A stretch of 64,000 nucleotides of DNA from Pseudomonas sp. PDM15 (GTDB lineage: Bacteria; Pseudomonadota; Gammaproteobacteria; Pseudomonadales; Pseudomonadaceae): positions 371,246 through 435,245 of the forward strand of contig NZ_JACVAA010000005.1 of the NCBI RefSeq assembly GCF_014851565.1, in the 5' to 3' direction. The translations under genes were made by a program, and so were the position numbers. How positions within the stretch are numbered: position 1 is the stretch's first letter; the number at the start of each line of letters is the position of its first letter. Positions 9,207 through 18,862 of the stretch are shown piece after piece. The notes beneath the pieces were generated by a model. It saw only the letters and a program-made list of their open reading frames with translations, ran no database searches and was not told the origin of the DNA.

Positions 9207-9917
9207 ATGAAACTGCTGCGCCTTTCTTCCGTACTGCTGCTGACCGGCCTCCTCGGCCTGGCTGGCTGCACGGCGCACAAGCCGATACCGCTGTACCAGC
9301 TGGACAACGGCAACTCCGCCATCCCCACCCAACCCCAGGGCCTGGCCGTGCTGCTCGGCCCCGTCTCGGTGGCCGACTACCTGCAACGCGAGACCCTGCT
9401 GCAACGCCAGACCGACGGCAGCCTGCTGGCCGCCGACGACGCGCGCTGGGCTGGCAGCCTGGCCGCCGACATCGACCAGTTGCTGCTGCGCCAGCTGGCC
9501 TGGCGCCTGGATAGCCAGCGCACCGTGCTGGCCCCCACCACCGCCGCCGACTTCAAGCCGGACGTGCAGGTGCTGCTGAACATCATCCGCCTCGACTCCG
9601 GGCCATCCCATCCGGCCGTTCTGGAAGCCCAGTGGCGCCTGCTGGACAAGGGCGGCCAGCTGCGCGACAGCCAGCTGCTGCGCCTGGAAGAGGCCCACAG
9701 CGGCACCACCGCCGACCAGGTCCAGGCCCAGAGCCGTCTGCTGCGCCAGCTGGCCCAGCGCCTGGCGGAAGCCATTGAGCCGCTGCGCAACCAGCCGATC
9801 GCCGAGGCGCCCAAGCCGGCCGTCACCCCGAAGCCAGCCAAGCCCAAGGCCGAGCAGCAACCGCGCATCCCGCTGGTGGCGCCGACCCGCAGCAACGGCG
9901 AAGTCCTGCGCTTCTGA
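9207..9917 (+). CDS. PqiC-like ABC-type transport auxiliary lipoprotein
   Basis: A 236-residue lipoprotein: signal peptide with lipobox 'LAGC' (Cys about residue 22), then a domain of the PqiC/DUF330 type (segments 'YQLDNG', '[20 protein letters not shown]' and '[14 protein letters not shown]'). Family members serve as outer-membrane ends of MCE-type lipid transport (PqiABC). No pqiAB genes are nearby, so the partner is elsewhere or absent. The C-terminal about 45 residues are rich in Pro, Lys and Ala and look disordered. It is not part of either neighbouring conserved block, and sits where the parC block meets the xseB-ispA block. Confidence 0.8.
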   Translation: MKLLRLSSVLLLTGLLGLAGCTAHKPIPLYQLDNGNSAIPTQPQGLAVLLGPVSVADYLQRETLLQRQTDGSLLAADDARWAGSLAADIDQLLLRQLAWRLDSQRTVLAPTTAADFKPDVQVLLNIIRLDSGPSHPAVLEAQWRLLDKGGQLRDSQLLRLEEAHSGTTADQVQAQSRLLRQLAQRLAEAIEPLRNQPIAEAPKPAVTPKPAKPKAEQQPRIPLVAPTRSNGEVLRF

Positions 9918-9949
9918 CCCACGCCCCCACAGAGCCGAGAGCCCGTCCC

Positions 9950-10192
9950 ATGGCCCGCAAGAAAGCCGCCGTCGATTTCGAAAAATCCCTCGCCGACCTG
10001 CAGACCCTGGTCGAGCGCCTGGAGAGCGGCGAGCTTTCCCTGGAAGATTCGCTGACCGCCTTCGAGCAGGGCATCGGCCTGACCCGCGACTGCCAGGCCG
10101 CCCTGGCTCAGGCCGAGCAGAAGGTCCAGCAACTGCTGGAGCGTGACGGCGAGCTGGAGGAAGTGCCCTTCGACGCGGACGAGCAGGCATGA
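9950..10192 (+). CDS. xseB: exodeoxyribonuclease VII small subunit
   Basis: An 80-residue protein of the usual family size and pattern ('[23 protein letters not shown]', then '[15 protein letters not shown]'). It partners XseA in single-strand DNA degradation. The stop overlaps the ispA start (ATGA), the usual xseB-ispA arrangement. Confidence 0.94.
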   Translation: MARKKAAVDFEKSLADLQTLVERLESGELSLEDSLTAFEQGIGLTRDCQAALAQAEQKVQQLLERDGELEEVPFDADEQA

Positions 10193-11076
10193 TCGCCGCG
10201 TACCAGCAGCGCTGCCAGGCGCGGGTCGATGCCGCGCTGGAAGAATTGTTCGATGCCCCGCGCAGCGAGTTGGCCCGCCTGTACCAGGCCATGCGCTACA
10301 GCGTGGTCAACGGTGGCAAGCGCGTGCGCCCGCTGCTGGTGTACGCCGCCTGCGAGGCGCTGGAAGGTGACCTCGATCGTGCCGATGGCGCCGCCTGTGC
10401 GGTGGAGCTGATCCACGCCTACTCGCTGGTGCACGACGATCTGCCGGCGATGGACGACGACGACCTGCGCCGTGGCCAGCCGACCACCCATATCGCCTAC
10501 GACGAGGCCTGCGCCATTCTCGCCGGCGACGGCCTGCAGAGCCTGGCCTTCGAGGCCCTGGCCGATGCCCGCCGTAACCCGCAGGACCCGGACCTGCGCC
10601 TGTCCATGGTCCTCGGCCTGGCCCGCGCCGCCGGCCCGGCCGGCATGGTCGGCGGCCAGGCCATCGACTTGGAATCGGTCGGTCGCCAGCTCGACCAACA
10701 GGCTCTGGAAACCATGCACCGGCACAAGACCGGCGCGCTGATCGAGGCCAGCGTGCAGCTCGGCGCCCTGGCCAGCGGCAAGGCCGACCTGGCCGGTCTG
10801 CGCTCCCTGCAGCAGTACGCCCGGGCCGTAGGCCTGGCATTCCAGGTGCAGGACGACATCCTCGACGTGGAAAGCGACACCGCCACCCTGGGCAAGACCC
10901 AGGGCAAGGACGAAGCCAACCACAAGCCGACCTACCCCGCCCTGCTCGGCCTGGAGCAGGCCAAGGCCTATGCCCTGGAGCTACGTGACCAGGCGCTGCA
11001 CGCCCTGCGCTCGTTCGGCGACAGCGCCGAGCCGCTGCGCGAGCTGGCCCGCTATATAGTCGAACGCCGTAGCTAA
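10189..11076 (+). CDS. ispA: farnesyl diphosphate synthase (polyprenyl synthetase)
   Basis: Condenses IPP with DMAPP and GPP to farnesyl diphosphate. The 295 residues carry both aspartate-rich motifs: '[14 protein letters not shown]' (about residues 84-97) and '[10 protein letters not shown]' (about 222-231). It overlaps xseB by four bases. In most Pseudomonas dxs follows directly; here dxs starts 5.5 kb further on, after a phosphatase gene on the other strand and two foreign-looking catabolic genes. Confidence 0.95.
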   Translation: MIAAYQQRCQARVDAALEELFDAPRSELARLYQAMRYSVVNGGKRVRPLLVYAACEALEGDLDRADGAACAVELIHAYSLVHDDLPAMDDDDLRRGQPTTHIAYDEACAILAGDGLQSLAFEALADARRNPQDPDLRLSMVLGLARAAGPAGMVGGQAIDLESVGRQLDQQALETMHRHKTGALIEASVQLGALASGKADLAGLRSLQQYARAVGLAFQVQDDILDVESDTATLGKTQGKDEANHKPTYPALLGLEQAKAYALELRDQALHALRSFGDSAEPLRELARYIVERRS

Positions 11077-11139
11077 CCGTAGGTGACTGCGCTGGGTCGC
11101 TGCATGAGCGGCCCAGGATCAAACGCTGCAGCCACCGCC

Positions 11140-11191
11140 GTAGGGCGGGTGTAACCCGCGACTTGTGTCACGCGGGTTTCACCCGCCCTAC
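11140..11191. repeat. inverted GTAG-type REP pair (REPIN)
   Basis: Two head-to-head arms: GTAGGGCGGGTGTAACCCGC and its near-perfect reverse complement, with a 10-base loop at 11161-11170. The GTAG at both outer ends is the mark of RAYT-mobilised REP elements. It sits just after ispA, at the edge of the inserted block, and may form a terminator-like stem between converging transcripts. Confidence 0.75.
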
Positions 11192-11200
11192 GACTTTCTG

Positions 11201-12103
11201 TCAGGCAGCGGCCGCCTCGGGCAACTGCTCCGGCTCCGGTTTGCGCACCGCCACCAACAGCCCCGCGCGCACCAGCAGCCACGGCATCAGCCAGGCCACG
11301 AACAGGCCCATCGCCAGACCGCGCAGGCCCTGCCAGGCCAACGGCTCCCACGGCCAGGCGTCGCCCAGCAGCTTCAGACCCTTCTGCAGCAGGATGAAGG
11401 CCAGCGCACCGAGAACGGCCGCCGCCACGCGCCGCCAGACGGCGACCTCGGCGGAAAACGCCAGATTGCGATAACCGAACAGCACGCCGACCAGCATGCC
11501 CGCCATTAGAGGCACATAGCTCGGCGCCTCGCCCGGCCAGCTCAGCCAGGCGGCCAGGAACACCAGCAGGATCAGGCCCAGGTGCCAGCCGGCATGGCTT
11601 TCGTGCCAGCCGCTCCAGCGCCGCGCGAACTCGAACACGACGAGGCTGGCGATGCCCAGCAGCGAGCCGCCGAGCACGTCCTCCACATCATGGGCGCCGA
11701 GGTACAGACGGCTGAAGATGATTCCCGCCGCCACCACCGCGGCCACCAGCCAGGCCCAGGTCCGGCGCAGCTCCCAGGCCAGCCAGAACCAGATCACCAC
11801 GGCGATCTGCGCATGGCCGCTGGGCAGGCCGAAACTCTCGCCCACCTCGTGGTCCATGCGCAGGGCGATGTCCGGCCGCGGGTCCTGCCAGAAGTCCTTG
11901 AGCCAGGCGTTGAGCAGCGCGGTGAGCGCCACCAGCACCAGCAGGCGCAGGAACACCCCGCGGCTCCAGGCCCAGTAGCCCAGCGGCAGGAAGAACAGGA
12001 TGAATTTCTCGTAGCCGAGCAAAGTGAAGAAACGCATCAGCGGGGTCAGCGCGTCGCTGCGCAGCGGCAGCACCCAGTCCAGGCTGTGGAGCAACTCGTT
12101 CAT
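11201..12103 (-). CDS. PAP2-superfamily membrane phosphatase
   Basis: A 300-residue polytopic membrane protein with the three PAP2 motifs: 'KDFWQDPRP' (about residue 65), 'PSGH' (about 97) and 'SRLYLGAHDVEDVLGG' (about 130-145). These catalyse dephosphorylation of lipid phosphates such as undecaprenyl or phosphatidate phosphates. About five further hydrophobic helices follow. I start it at ATG 12101-12103 (MNELLHSL), because a longer reading adds 31 low-quality residues. It is convergent with ispA and divergent from the carboxylase gene; the substrate is unknown. Confidence 0.83.
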   Translation of the reverse strand: MNELLHSLDWVLPLRSDALTPLMRFFTLLGYEKFILFFLPLGYWAWSRGVFLRLLVLVALTALLNAWLKDFWQDPRPDIALRMDHEVGESFGLPSGHAQIAVVIWFWLAWELRRTWAWLVAAVVAAGIIFSRLYLGAHDVEDVLGGSLLGIASLVVFEFARRWSGWHESHAGWHLGLILLVFLAAWLSWPGEAPSYVPLMAGMLVGVLFGYRNLAFSAEVAVWRRVAAAVLGALAFILLQKGLKLLGDAWPWEPLAWQGLRGLAMGLFVAWLMPWLLVRAGLLVAVRKPEPEQLPEAAAA

Positions 12104-12302
12104 GGCGGTCCTTGCGGAATCAAGCGAAACGGCAGAAATACCGGCCGGCGGCGCAGCCGACAAGGGCCGATTCGGACAAAAAGCTCGGCGGATCATCAGC
12201 CACCCTGAGTGGCGGGTATTCGTCGCGGCACAGTTGGCTGCGGCCGGTGGCGGCGACTGCCTAAGATGAGCCCATCACCAGACCCAGACAGAGCCGCCGG
12301 CC

Positions 12303-15300
12303 ATGCCCTTCTCCTCCCTGCTGATCGCCAACCGCGGCGAGATTGCCATCCGCATCGCCCAGGCCTGCGCCGACCTGAACATCCGCTCGGTGGCCGTGTT
12401 CGCCGAGGACGACGGCGCCAGCCTGCACACGCGCAAGGCCGACCTGGCCGTGGCGCTGCAGGGCCGCGGCGTGCCGGCCTACCTGGACATGGACCAGCTG
12501 ATCGCCATCGCCCGCGAACAGGGCTGCACGGCCATCCATCCCGGCTACGGCTTTCTCGCAGAGAACGCCGAGTTCGCCCGCCGCTGTGAGGCCGCGGGGC
12601 TGACCTTTATCGGCCCGGCGCCGGAGGTGCTGGAGCTGTTCGGCGACAAGGCCGCCGCTCGCCAACTGGCCGAACGCTGCGGCGCACCGCTGGTGGCCGG
12701 CATCAACCGCGCGGTGAGCCTGGACGAGGCACGTGCCTTCCTGGCCGAACATGGCGCCGCCATGCTCAAGGCCCTGGCTGGCGGCGGTGGGCGCGGCATG
12801 CGCGCGATCCATGACGCGGCGGAGCTGGATGAGGCTTACGCACGCTGCCAGTCCGAGGCGCAGGGCGCCTTCGGCAACGGCGCGCTGTATATCGAGCAGC
12901 TGGTGCAGAGTGCCCGGCATATCGAGGTGCAGGTGCTGGGCGACGGCGCGCAGGTCAGCCACCTGTGGGAGCGCGACTGCAGCCTGCAGCGCCGCCACCA
13001 GAAGCTGGTGGAGATCGCCCCCAGCCCCGACCTGAATGCCGGCCTGCGCGAGGCGATCATCGCCTGCGCCCTGCGCCTGGCGGCCGAGGTGAAGTATCGC
13101 GGCATCGGCACCTTCGAATTCCTGGTCGAGGGTGAGCGCTTCTTCTTCATGGAAGCCAACCCGCGGGTGCAGGTGGAGCACACGGTCACCGAGCAGATCA
13201 CCGGCGTCGACCTGCTGCACACCCAGCTGCGCCTGGCGGCCGGCACCAGCCTCGCCGAGCTGGGCCTGCTGCAACCACCGGCGCCGCAAGGCTGCGCCGT
13301 GCAGCTGCGGATCAACCTGGAAACCCTGCACGCCGACGGCAGCGCGCGCCCGGCCGCCGGCACGCTGAGCGCCTACCAGCCACCGTCCGGCCCGGGCCTG
13401 CGCGTGGATGGCTACGGCTACGCCGGCTACCCGGTCAGCCCGGCCTACGATTCGCTGCTGGCCAAGCTGATCGCCAGCGCGCCCGACTACCCGGGCGCCC
13501 TGCGCCGCGCCTATCGCGCCCTCTGCGAATTCCGCCTGGAGGGCGTGGCGAGCAACCTGCATCTGCTGCAGAACCTGCTGCAGCGTGAGGAGGTCCTGAG
13601 CAACCGGGTCAGCACGCGCTTCGTCGAAGAGCAACTGGGCGAACTGCTCGGCGCCCACGGCACCGCTCACCCACACCGCTATTTCGCTGAGACCGGCAGC
13701 AGCGCCACCCACACCAACGTCATCGAGGCACCGGCCGGCACCCTGGCGCTGAGCACGCCGAGCACCGGCGTGCTGGTCAGCCTGGACGTAGCCGAGGGCG
13801 ACAGCGTGGCCGCAGGCCAGCAGGTCGCCGTGCTGGAGGCGATGAAGATGGAGTTCGTCGTCCGCGCCGAACGCGGCGGCATCGTCCGCGCCCTGGCCGC
13901 AGCCCCCGGCGATGCGCTGGGCGAGGGCCAGGCCCTGCTGTTCATCGAGCCCGCCGAGGTCGATGGCGGGCACGCGCAGGACGAACAGGCGATCGATCTC
14001 GAACATATCCGCGCCGACCTGGCCGAGGTGCTGGAGCGCCACGCGCGCCTGACCGACGCGCGCCGCCCCGAGGCCGTGGCCAAGCGCCGCAAGACCGGCC
14101 AGCGCACCACCCGCGAGAACCTGCACGACCTGCTCGATGAAGGCAGCTTCAACGAGTACGGCGCCATGGCCCTGGCCGCCCAGCGTCGCCGGCGCTCCCA
14201 TGAGGAATTGCTGGAACTGAGCCCGGCCGACGGCCTGGTGGCCGGCATCGGCACGGTCAACGCCGGCGCCTTCGGCAGCGAGGTCGCGCGCTGCATGGCC
14301 ATCGCCTACGACTACACGGTGTTCGCCGGCACCCAGGGCGTGATGAACCACAAGAAGACCGACCGCATGCTCGGCCTGGCCGAACAGTGGCGCCTGCCGC
14401 TGGTACTGTTCGCCGAGGGCGGCGGCGGGCGCCCGGGCGACACCGATTTCGTCGGCGTGGCCGGGCTCGACTGCCACACCTTCGTCGCCATGGCCCGGTT
14501 GTCCGGCCTGGTCCCTACGGTAGGCATAGTCTCCGGCCGCTGCTTCGCCGGCAACGCCGCCCTGCTCGGCTGCTGCGACGTGATCATCGCCGCGAAGGAC
14601 GCCACCGTCGGCATGGCCGGCCCGGCGATGATCGAAGGCGGCGGCCTGGGCAGCTTCAAACCCGAGCAAGTCGGCCCCACCAGCGTGCAAGGCCCGAACG
14701 GGGTGATCGACGTGCTGGTGGAGAACGAAGCCGAGGCCGTGCGCGCGGCCAAGCAGTACCTGTCGTACTTCCAGGGCTCGCTGGCCGACTGGCAGTGCAC
14801 CGACCCGCGCGAGCTGCGCCATGTCATCCCGGAGAATCGCCTGCGCGTCTACGACATCCGCCGGGTGATCGAGCTGCTGGCCGACAGCGGCAGCGTGCTG
14901 GAACTGCGCCGCCAGTTCGCCCCGGGACTGATCACCGCCTTCATCCGCATCGAGGGCAAGCCGTTCGGCCTGCTCGCCAACAACCCCGCGCACCTGGGCG
15001 GCGCCATCGATGCGCTGGCGGGAGATAAAGCCGCGCGCTTCATGCAGCTGTGCGACGCCTTCGATATGCCCATGGTGTCGCTGTGCGACACCCCCGGCTT
15101 CATGGTCGGCCCGGAGGCGGAGAAGCAGGCCACCGTGCGCCATGTGTCGCGCATGTTCGTCGCCGCCGCCAGCCTGTCCGTGCCGTTCTTCACCCTGGTG
15201 CTGCGCAAGGGCTACGGCCTCGGTGCCCAGGCCATGGCGGCCGGCAGCTTCCATTCGCCACTGTTCACTGCCGCCTGGCCCAGCGGCGAATTCGGCGCCA

Positions 15301-15563
15301 TGGGTCTGGAGGGTGCGGTGCGCCTGGGCTTCGCCAAGGAGCTGGCCGCCCAGGAGGACGACGCGGCGCGCCAGGCGCTGTTCGACAAGCTGGTGGGCAA
15401 GGCCTACGCCAACGGCAAGGCGCTGAACATGGCCAGCTACCTGGAGATAGACGCCGTCATCGACCCCGCCGAGAGCCGCGCCTGGCTGCTGCGCGGGCTC
15501 AACGCGGCGCCGAAAGCGCCCGCGCGCGCAGGCAAGAAGCGTCCCTTCGTCGATACCTGGTAA
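12303..15563 (+). CDS. single-chain acyl-CoA carboxylase (biotin carboxylase + BCCP + carboxyltransferase)
   Basis: One 1086-residue chain holding all parts of a biotin-dependent acyl-CoA carboxylase. The biotin carboxylase is at about 1-445 ('LIANRGEIAIRIA', 'GGGGRGM', 'FMEANPRVQVEHTVTE'). The biotinyl domain is at about 475-555, with biotinylated Lys515 in 'EAMKM'. A carboxyltransferase of the propionyl/geranyl-CoA type covers about 580-1086 ('GGGGRPGDTDF', 'GRCFAGNAALLGC', 'CDTPGFMVGPEAE', 'RKGYGLGAQAM'). Such fused long-chain carboxylases accept various acyl-CoAs, so the substrate cannot be read from sequence. It is followed at 11 bp by a hydrolase gene and stands inside the normal ispA-dxs pair. 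Confidence 0.9.
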   Translation: MPFSSLLIANRGEIAIRIAQACADLNIRSVAVFAEDDGASLHTRKADLAVALQGRGVPAYLDMDQLIAIAREQGCTAIHPGYGFLAENAEFARRCEAAGLTFIGPAPEVLELFGDKAAARQLAERCGAPLVAGINRAVSLDEARAFLAEHGAAMLKALAGGGGRGMRAIHDAAELDEAYARCQSEAQGAFGNGALYIEQLVQSARHIEVQVLGDGAQVSHLWERDCSLQRRHQKLVEIAPSPDLNAGLREAIIACALRLAAEVKYRGIGTFEFLVEGERFFFMEANPRVQVEHTVTEQITGVDLLHTQLRLAAGTSLAELGLLQPPAPQGCAVQLRINLETLHADGSARPAAGTLSAYQPPSGPGLRVDGYGYAGYPVSPAYDSLLAKLIASAPDYPGALRRAYRALCEFRLEGVASNLHLLQNLLQREEVLSNRVSTRFVEEQLGELLGAHGTAHPHRYFAETGSSATHTNVIEAPAGTLALSTPSTGVLVSLDVAEGDSVAAGQQVAVLEAMKMEFVVRAERGGIVRALAAAPGDALGEGQALLFIEPAEVDGGHAQDEQAIDLEHIRADLAEVLERHARLTDARRPEAVAKRRKTGQRTTRENLHDLLDEGSFNEYGAMALAAQRRRRSHEELLELSPADGLVAGIGTVNAGAFGSEVARCMAIAYDYTVFAGTQGVMNHKKTDRMLGLAEQWRLPLVLFAEGGGGRPGDTDFVGVAGLDCHTFVAMARLSGLVPTVGIVSGRCFAGNAALLGCCDVIIAAKDATVGMAGPAMIEGGGLGSFKPEQVGPTSVQGPNGVIDVLVENEAEAVRAAKQYLSYFQGSLADWQCTDPRELRHVIPENRLRVYDIRRVIELLADSGSVLELRRQFAPGLITAFIRIEGKPFGLLANNPAHLGGAIDALAGDKAARFMQLCDAFDMPMVSLCDTPGFMVGPEAEKQATVRHVSRMFVAAASLSVPFFTLVLRKGYGLGAQAMAAGSFHSPLFTAAWPSGEFGAMGLEGAVRLGFAKELAAQEDDAARQALFDKLVGKAYANGKALNMASYLEIDAVIDPAESRAWLLRGLNAAPKAPARAGKKRPFVDTW

Positions 15564-15574
15564 GGAGCACGGGC

Positions 15575-16525
15575 ATGCACATCGAGCACCAGCTGCTGGC
15601 GGTCAACGGCATTGACCTCAGCCTCTACAGCGCCGGTCCGGCGCACGGCAAGCCGGTGTGGCTGCTGCACGGTTTCCCCGAGTGCTGGTACGCCTGGCAC
15701 CCGCAGATCGAGGCGCTGGCCGCCGCCGACTACCGGGTGTTCGCCCCGGAGATGCGCGGCTACGGGCGGAGCAGCGCGCCGACAGATCCCGCCGCCTACG
15801 ACCTGCTGACCCTGTGCGGCGATATCCAGGGCGCCATGGACGTCCTCGGCCAGGATCGCGTCGCCATGGTCGGCCATGACTGGGGCGCACCGGTGGCCTG
15901 GCACCTGGCGTTGCTGGAACCCGAGCGGGTGCAGGCGCTCGGCGCACTCTCCGTGCCATTCGGCGGCCACCCCAAGCGCCCGGCCATCGAGATGATGCGC
16001 GAGGCCTACGCCGGGCGCTTCCACTACATCCTCTACTTCCAGCAGCCGGGGCTGGCCGAGGCCGAGCTGGATGCCGACATCGGCCGCAGCCTGCGCCTGC
16101 TGCTCGGCGGCCTGGAGGGCGCGCTGCTGGCCGACAAGCCGGCCGATGCGCGCCTGTTCGATGGCCTGGGCGACCTGCCGCTGCCGGCCTGGTGTTCGCC
16201 CGAGCTGTTCGCCGTGTACGAGCAGACCTTCGCCGGGCGCGGCTTCCACGGTGCGCTGAACTGGTACCGCAACTTCGAACGCAACTGGCAGCGCAGCGAG
16301 CCGCTGGCCGAGCTGCAGGTAGAGCAGCCGACCCTGTTCCTGCTCGGCGACCGCGACCCGGTCGGGCGCTTCGAGGCGCCGACACTCACGCGCATGGCCG
16401 CCAAGGTGCCACGCCTGGAACAGCACCTGTTGCCCGGTTGCGGCCACTGGCTGCAGAGCGAGGACGGCGCGCGGGTGAACGCCCTGCTGCTGGACTTTCT
16501 GGCGCGGCATTACGCCGCGGACTGA
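15575..16525 (+). CDS. alpha/beta hydrolase, epoxide-hydrolase-like
   Basis: A 316-residue soluble alpha/beta hydrolase. It shows the oxyanion 'HGFPECWYAWHPQ' segment (about 29-41), nucleophile elbow 'GHDWGAP' (Asp about residue 103, typical of epoxide hydrolases and dehalogenases rather than a Ser esterase), the 'NWYRNF' lid segment (about 230) and the C-terminal 'GCGHWLQSE' catalytic His. AAGGAG at 15562-15567 sets the ATG at 15575. It is co-transcribed with the acyl-CoA carboxylase, which suggests a shared catabolic task. Confidence 0.85.
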   Translation: MHIEHQLLAVNGIDLSLYSAGPAHGKPVWLLHGFPECWYAWHPQIEALAAADYRVFAPEMRGYGRSSAPTDPAAYDLLTLCGDIQGAMDVLGQDRVAMVGHDWGAPVAWHLALLEPERVQALGALSVPFGGHPKRPAIEMMREAYAGRFHYILYFQQPGLAEAELDADIGRSLRLLLGGLEGALLADKPADARLFDGLGDLPLPAWCSPELFAVYEQTFAGRGFHGALNWYRNFERNWQRSEPLAELQVEQPTLFLLGDRDPVGRFEAPTLTRMAAKVPRLEQHLLPGCGHWLQSEDGARVNALLLDFLARHYAAD

Positions 16526-16606
16526 TCCGCTTACAGGTCGTTTGGGCTGTTTCCGGCGCTTCAGGTAAACTGCCGCATCTTTTGTATGCCTATAACGATC
16601 TGCCTG

Positions 16607-18502
16607 ATGCCGACCACCTTCCACGAAATCCCCCGCGAGCGTCCCGCCACGCCCCTGCTCGACAGCGCCGACACCCCGGACGGCCTGCGCCGCCTGGCGG
16701 AAAGCGAGCTGGAAAGCCTGGCCGACGAGCTGCGCCAATACCTGCTGTACAGCGTTGGCCAGACCGGCGGGCATTTCGGTGCCGGCCTCGGCGTGATCGA
16801 GCTGACCATCGCCCTGCACTACATCTTCGACACCCCGGACGACCGTCTGGTGTGGGACGTGGGCCACCAGGCCTACCCGCACAAGATCCTCACCGGCCGC
16901 CGCGAGCGCATGGGCAGCCTGCGCCAAAAGGACGGCCTGGCCGCCTTCCCGCGCCGCAGCGAGAGCGAGTACGACACCTTCGGCGTCGGCCACTCCAGCA
17001 CCAGCATCAGCGCCGCGCTGGGCATGGCCATCGCCGCCCGCCTGCAGGGCAGCAAGCGCAAGGCGGTGGCGGTGATCGGCGACGGCGCACTGACCGCCGG
17101 CATGGCCTTCGAGGCGCTCAACCATGCCTCCGATGTGAAGGCCGACATGCTGGTCGTGCTCAACGACAACGACATGTCGATCTCCAAGAACGTCGGCGGC
17201 CTGTCCAACTACCTGGCCAAGATCATCTCCAGCCGCACCTATTCGAGCATGCGCGAAGGCAGCAAGAAGATCCTTTCGCGCCTGCCCGGCGCCTGGGAGA
17301 TCGCGCGCAAGGTCGAGGAGCACGCCAAGGGCATGCTGGTGCCCGGCACCCTGTTCGAGGAACTGGGCTGGAACTACGTCGGCCCCATCGACGGCCACGA
17401 CCTGCCGACCCTGGTCGCCACCCTGCGCAATATGCGCGACCTGGAGGGCCCGCAGTTCCTCCATGTGGTGACCAAGAAGGGCAAGGGCTTCGCCCCGGCC
17501 GAGGTCGACCCGATCGGCTACCACGCCATCACCAAGCTGGAGCCGATCAAGGCGCCAGTCGAGCCGAAGCAACCTTCTGGCCCGAAATACTCCGCCGTGT
17601 TCGGCCAGTGGCTGTGCGATATGGCCGAGCAGGACGAGCGCCTGGTCGGCATCACCCCGGCAATGAAGGAAGGCTCCGACCTGGTGGCCTTCAGCGAGCG
17701 CTTCCCGGAGCGCTACTTCGACGTCGCCATCGCCGAGCAGCACGCGGTGACCCTGGCCGCCGGCATGGCCTGCGACGGCGCCAAGCCGGTGGTGGCGATC
17801 TACTCCACCTTCCTTCAGCGCGCTTACGACCAGTTGATCCACGACGTGGCCGTGCAGCACCTCGACGTGCTGTTCGCCATTGATCGCGCCGGCCTGGTCG
17901 GCGAAGACGGCCCGACCCACGCCGGCAGCTTCGATATCTCCTACCTGCGCTGCATCCCCGGCATGCTGGTGGCCACCCCCAGCGACGAGAACGAGCTGCG
18001 CCTGCTGCTGACCACCGGCTACCACTTCCAGGGCCCGGCGGCCGTGCGCTACCCGCGCGGCAGCGGCCCCAACACGCCGATCGATCCGCGCCTGGAGCCG
18101 GTCGAGATCGGCAAGGCCGTGGTCCGGCGCCAGGGCAAGCGCACCGCCCTGCTGGCCTTCGGCGTGCAACTGGCCGAGGCGCTGCGTGTCGGCGAGTCGC
18201 TCGATGCCACCGTGGTCGACATGCGCTTCGTCAAACCGCTGGACGAGGCCCTGCTGCGCGAGCTGGCGGCCAGCCACGAGCTGCTGGTGACCATCGAGGA
18301 GAACGCCGTGATGGGCGGTGCCGGCAGCGCGGTCAGCGAATTCCTCGCCGCCGAAAACATCGTCAAGCCACTGCTGCACCTGGGCCTGCCCGACTATTAC
18401 GTGGAGCACGCCAAGCCGGCACAGATGCTCGCCGAATGCGGGCTGGACAGCGCCGGCATCGAGATGGCGGTGCGTGCACGACTGGCACAGCTGGCTGGAT
18501 GA
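16607..18502 (+). CDS. dxs: 1-deoxy-D-xylulose-5-phosphate synthase
   Basis: First enzyme of the MEP isoprenoid pathway, ThDP-dependent. The 631 residues include '[15 protein letters not shown]', the ThDP site '[15 protein letters not shown]', and '[13 protein letters not shown]' with the catalytic Glu. I chose ATG 16607 ([18 protein letters not shown]) because that N-terminus matches Pseudomonas Dxs; an ATG at 16586 adds seven residues. Neither start has a strong Shine-Dalgarno. It supplies substrate for ispA and is normally next to it. Confidence 0.96.
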   Translation: MPTTFHEIPRERPATPLLDSADTPDGLRRLAESELESLADELRQYLLYSVGQTGGHFGAGLGVIELTIALHYIFDTPDDRLVWDVGHQAYPHKILTGRRERMGSLRQKDGLAAFPRRSESEYDTFGVGHSSTSISAALGMAIAARLQGSKRKAVAVIGDGALTAGMAFEALNHASDVKADMLVVLNDNDMSISKNVGGLSNYLAKIISSRTYSSMREGSKKILSRLPGAWEIARKVEEHAKGMLVPGTLFEELGWNYVGPIDGHDLPTLVATLRNMRDLEGPQFLHVVTKKGKGFAPAEVDPIGYHAITKLEPIKAPVEPKQPSGPKYSAVFGQWLCDMAEQDERLVGITPAMKEGSDLVAFSERFPERYFDVAIAEQHAVTLAAGMACDGAKPVVAIYSTFLQRAYDQLIHDVAVQHLDVLFAIDRAGLVGEDGPTHAGSFDISYLRCIPGMLVATPSDENELRLLLTTGYHFQGPAAVRYPRGSGPNTPIDPRLEPVEIGKAVVRRQGKRTALLAFGVQLAEALRVGESLDATVVDMRFVKPLDEALLRELAASHELLVTIEENAVMGGAGSAVSEFLAAENIVKPLLHLGLPDYYVEHAKPAQMLAECGLDSAGIEMAVRARLAQLAG

Positions 18503-18551
18503 GCCATGCTCATCCAGCCCTGAATCCAACTTGTTTGTAATTCATCCATCT

Positions 18552-18576
18552 GCGCACTAAGGTGCGCGGCGTTTTT
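18552..18576 (+). terminator. probable intrinsic terminator after dxs
   Basis: Stem GCGCAC/GTGCGC (18552-18557 with 18562-18567), a four-base loop, then a GTTTTTG tract from 18571. The stem is only six pairs, so it is moderate. It separates dxs from the B12-controlled unit. Confidence 0.45.
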
Positions 18577-18584
18577 GCATTCCG

Positions 18585-18775
18585 CCAAGGTGCGCTGCGT
18601 CCACAGGAGCAGCGTTAAACGGGAAGCCGGTGAGCTCATGGAGCAATCCCGGCGCTGCCCCCGCAACGGTAATCGACCGCAGCCCACCGGCTGCACGCCC
18701 GCTCATCAGCCACTGGGTTTCCCGGGAAGGCGAGCCGGCGCGTCGAGAGCCCGGAGACCGGCCTGGACGGATTCG
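18585..18775 (+). promoter_or_regulatory. cobalamin (adenosylcobalamin) riboswitch
   Basis: Characteristic conserved blocks in order: 'GTTAAACGGGAAGCCGGTGA' (18614-18633), 'GCTGCCCCCGCAACGGTAA' (18654-18672), 'GCCACTGGG' (about 18710) and the B12 box 'AGCCCGGAGACCGGCC' (18748-18763). It lies in the 360-base gap between dxs and the TonB-dependent receptor, whose ATG is about 90 bases beyond. Binding of B12 is expected to shut the receptor off. Confidence 0.95.
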
Positions 18776-18862
18776 ACTGGTGTTGCGGAGGGCAGCACCG
18801 TCAGGCGCCCGCCCGCGCCTGTCCTGCCCTCCTCGAAGTCTTGCGATCTTTGAGGAATCTCC

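Noticed and set aside
12261..18529. 997- and 1030-codon minus-strand frames opposite the carboxylase, hydrolase and dxs
   Set aside because: Shadows: composition is Gln/Ala/Gly/His-rich with no recognisable motif, and plus-strand genes have full catalytic motifs.
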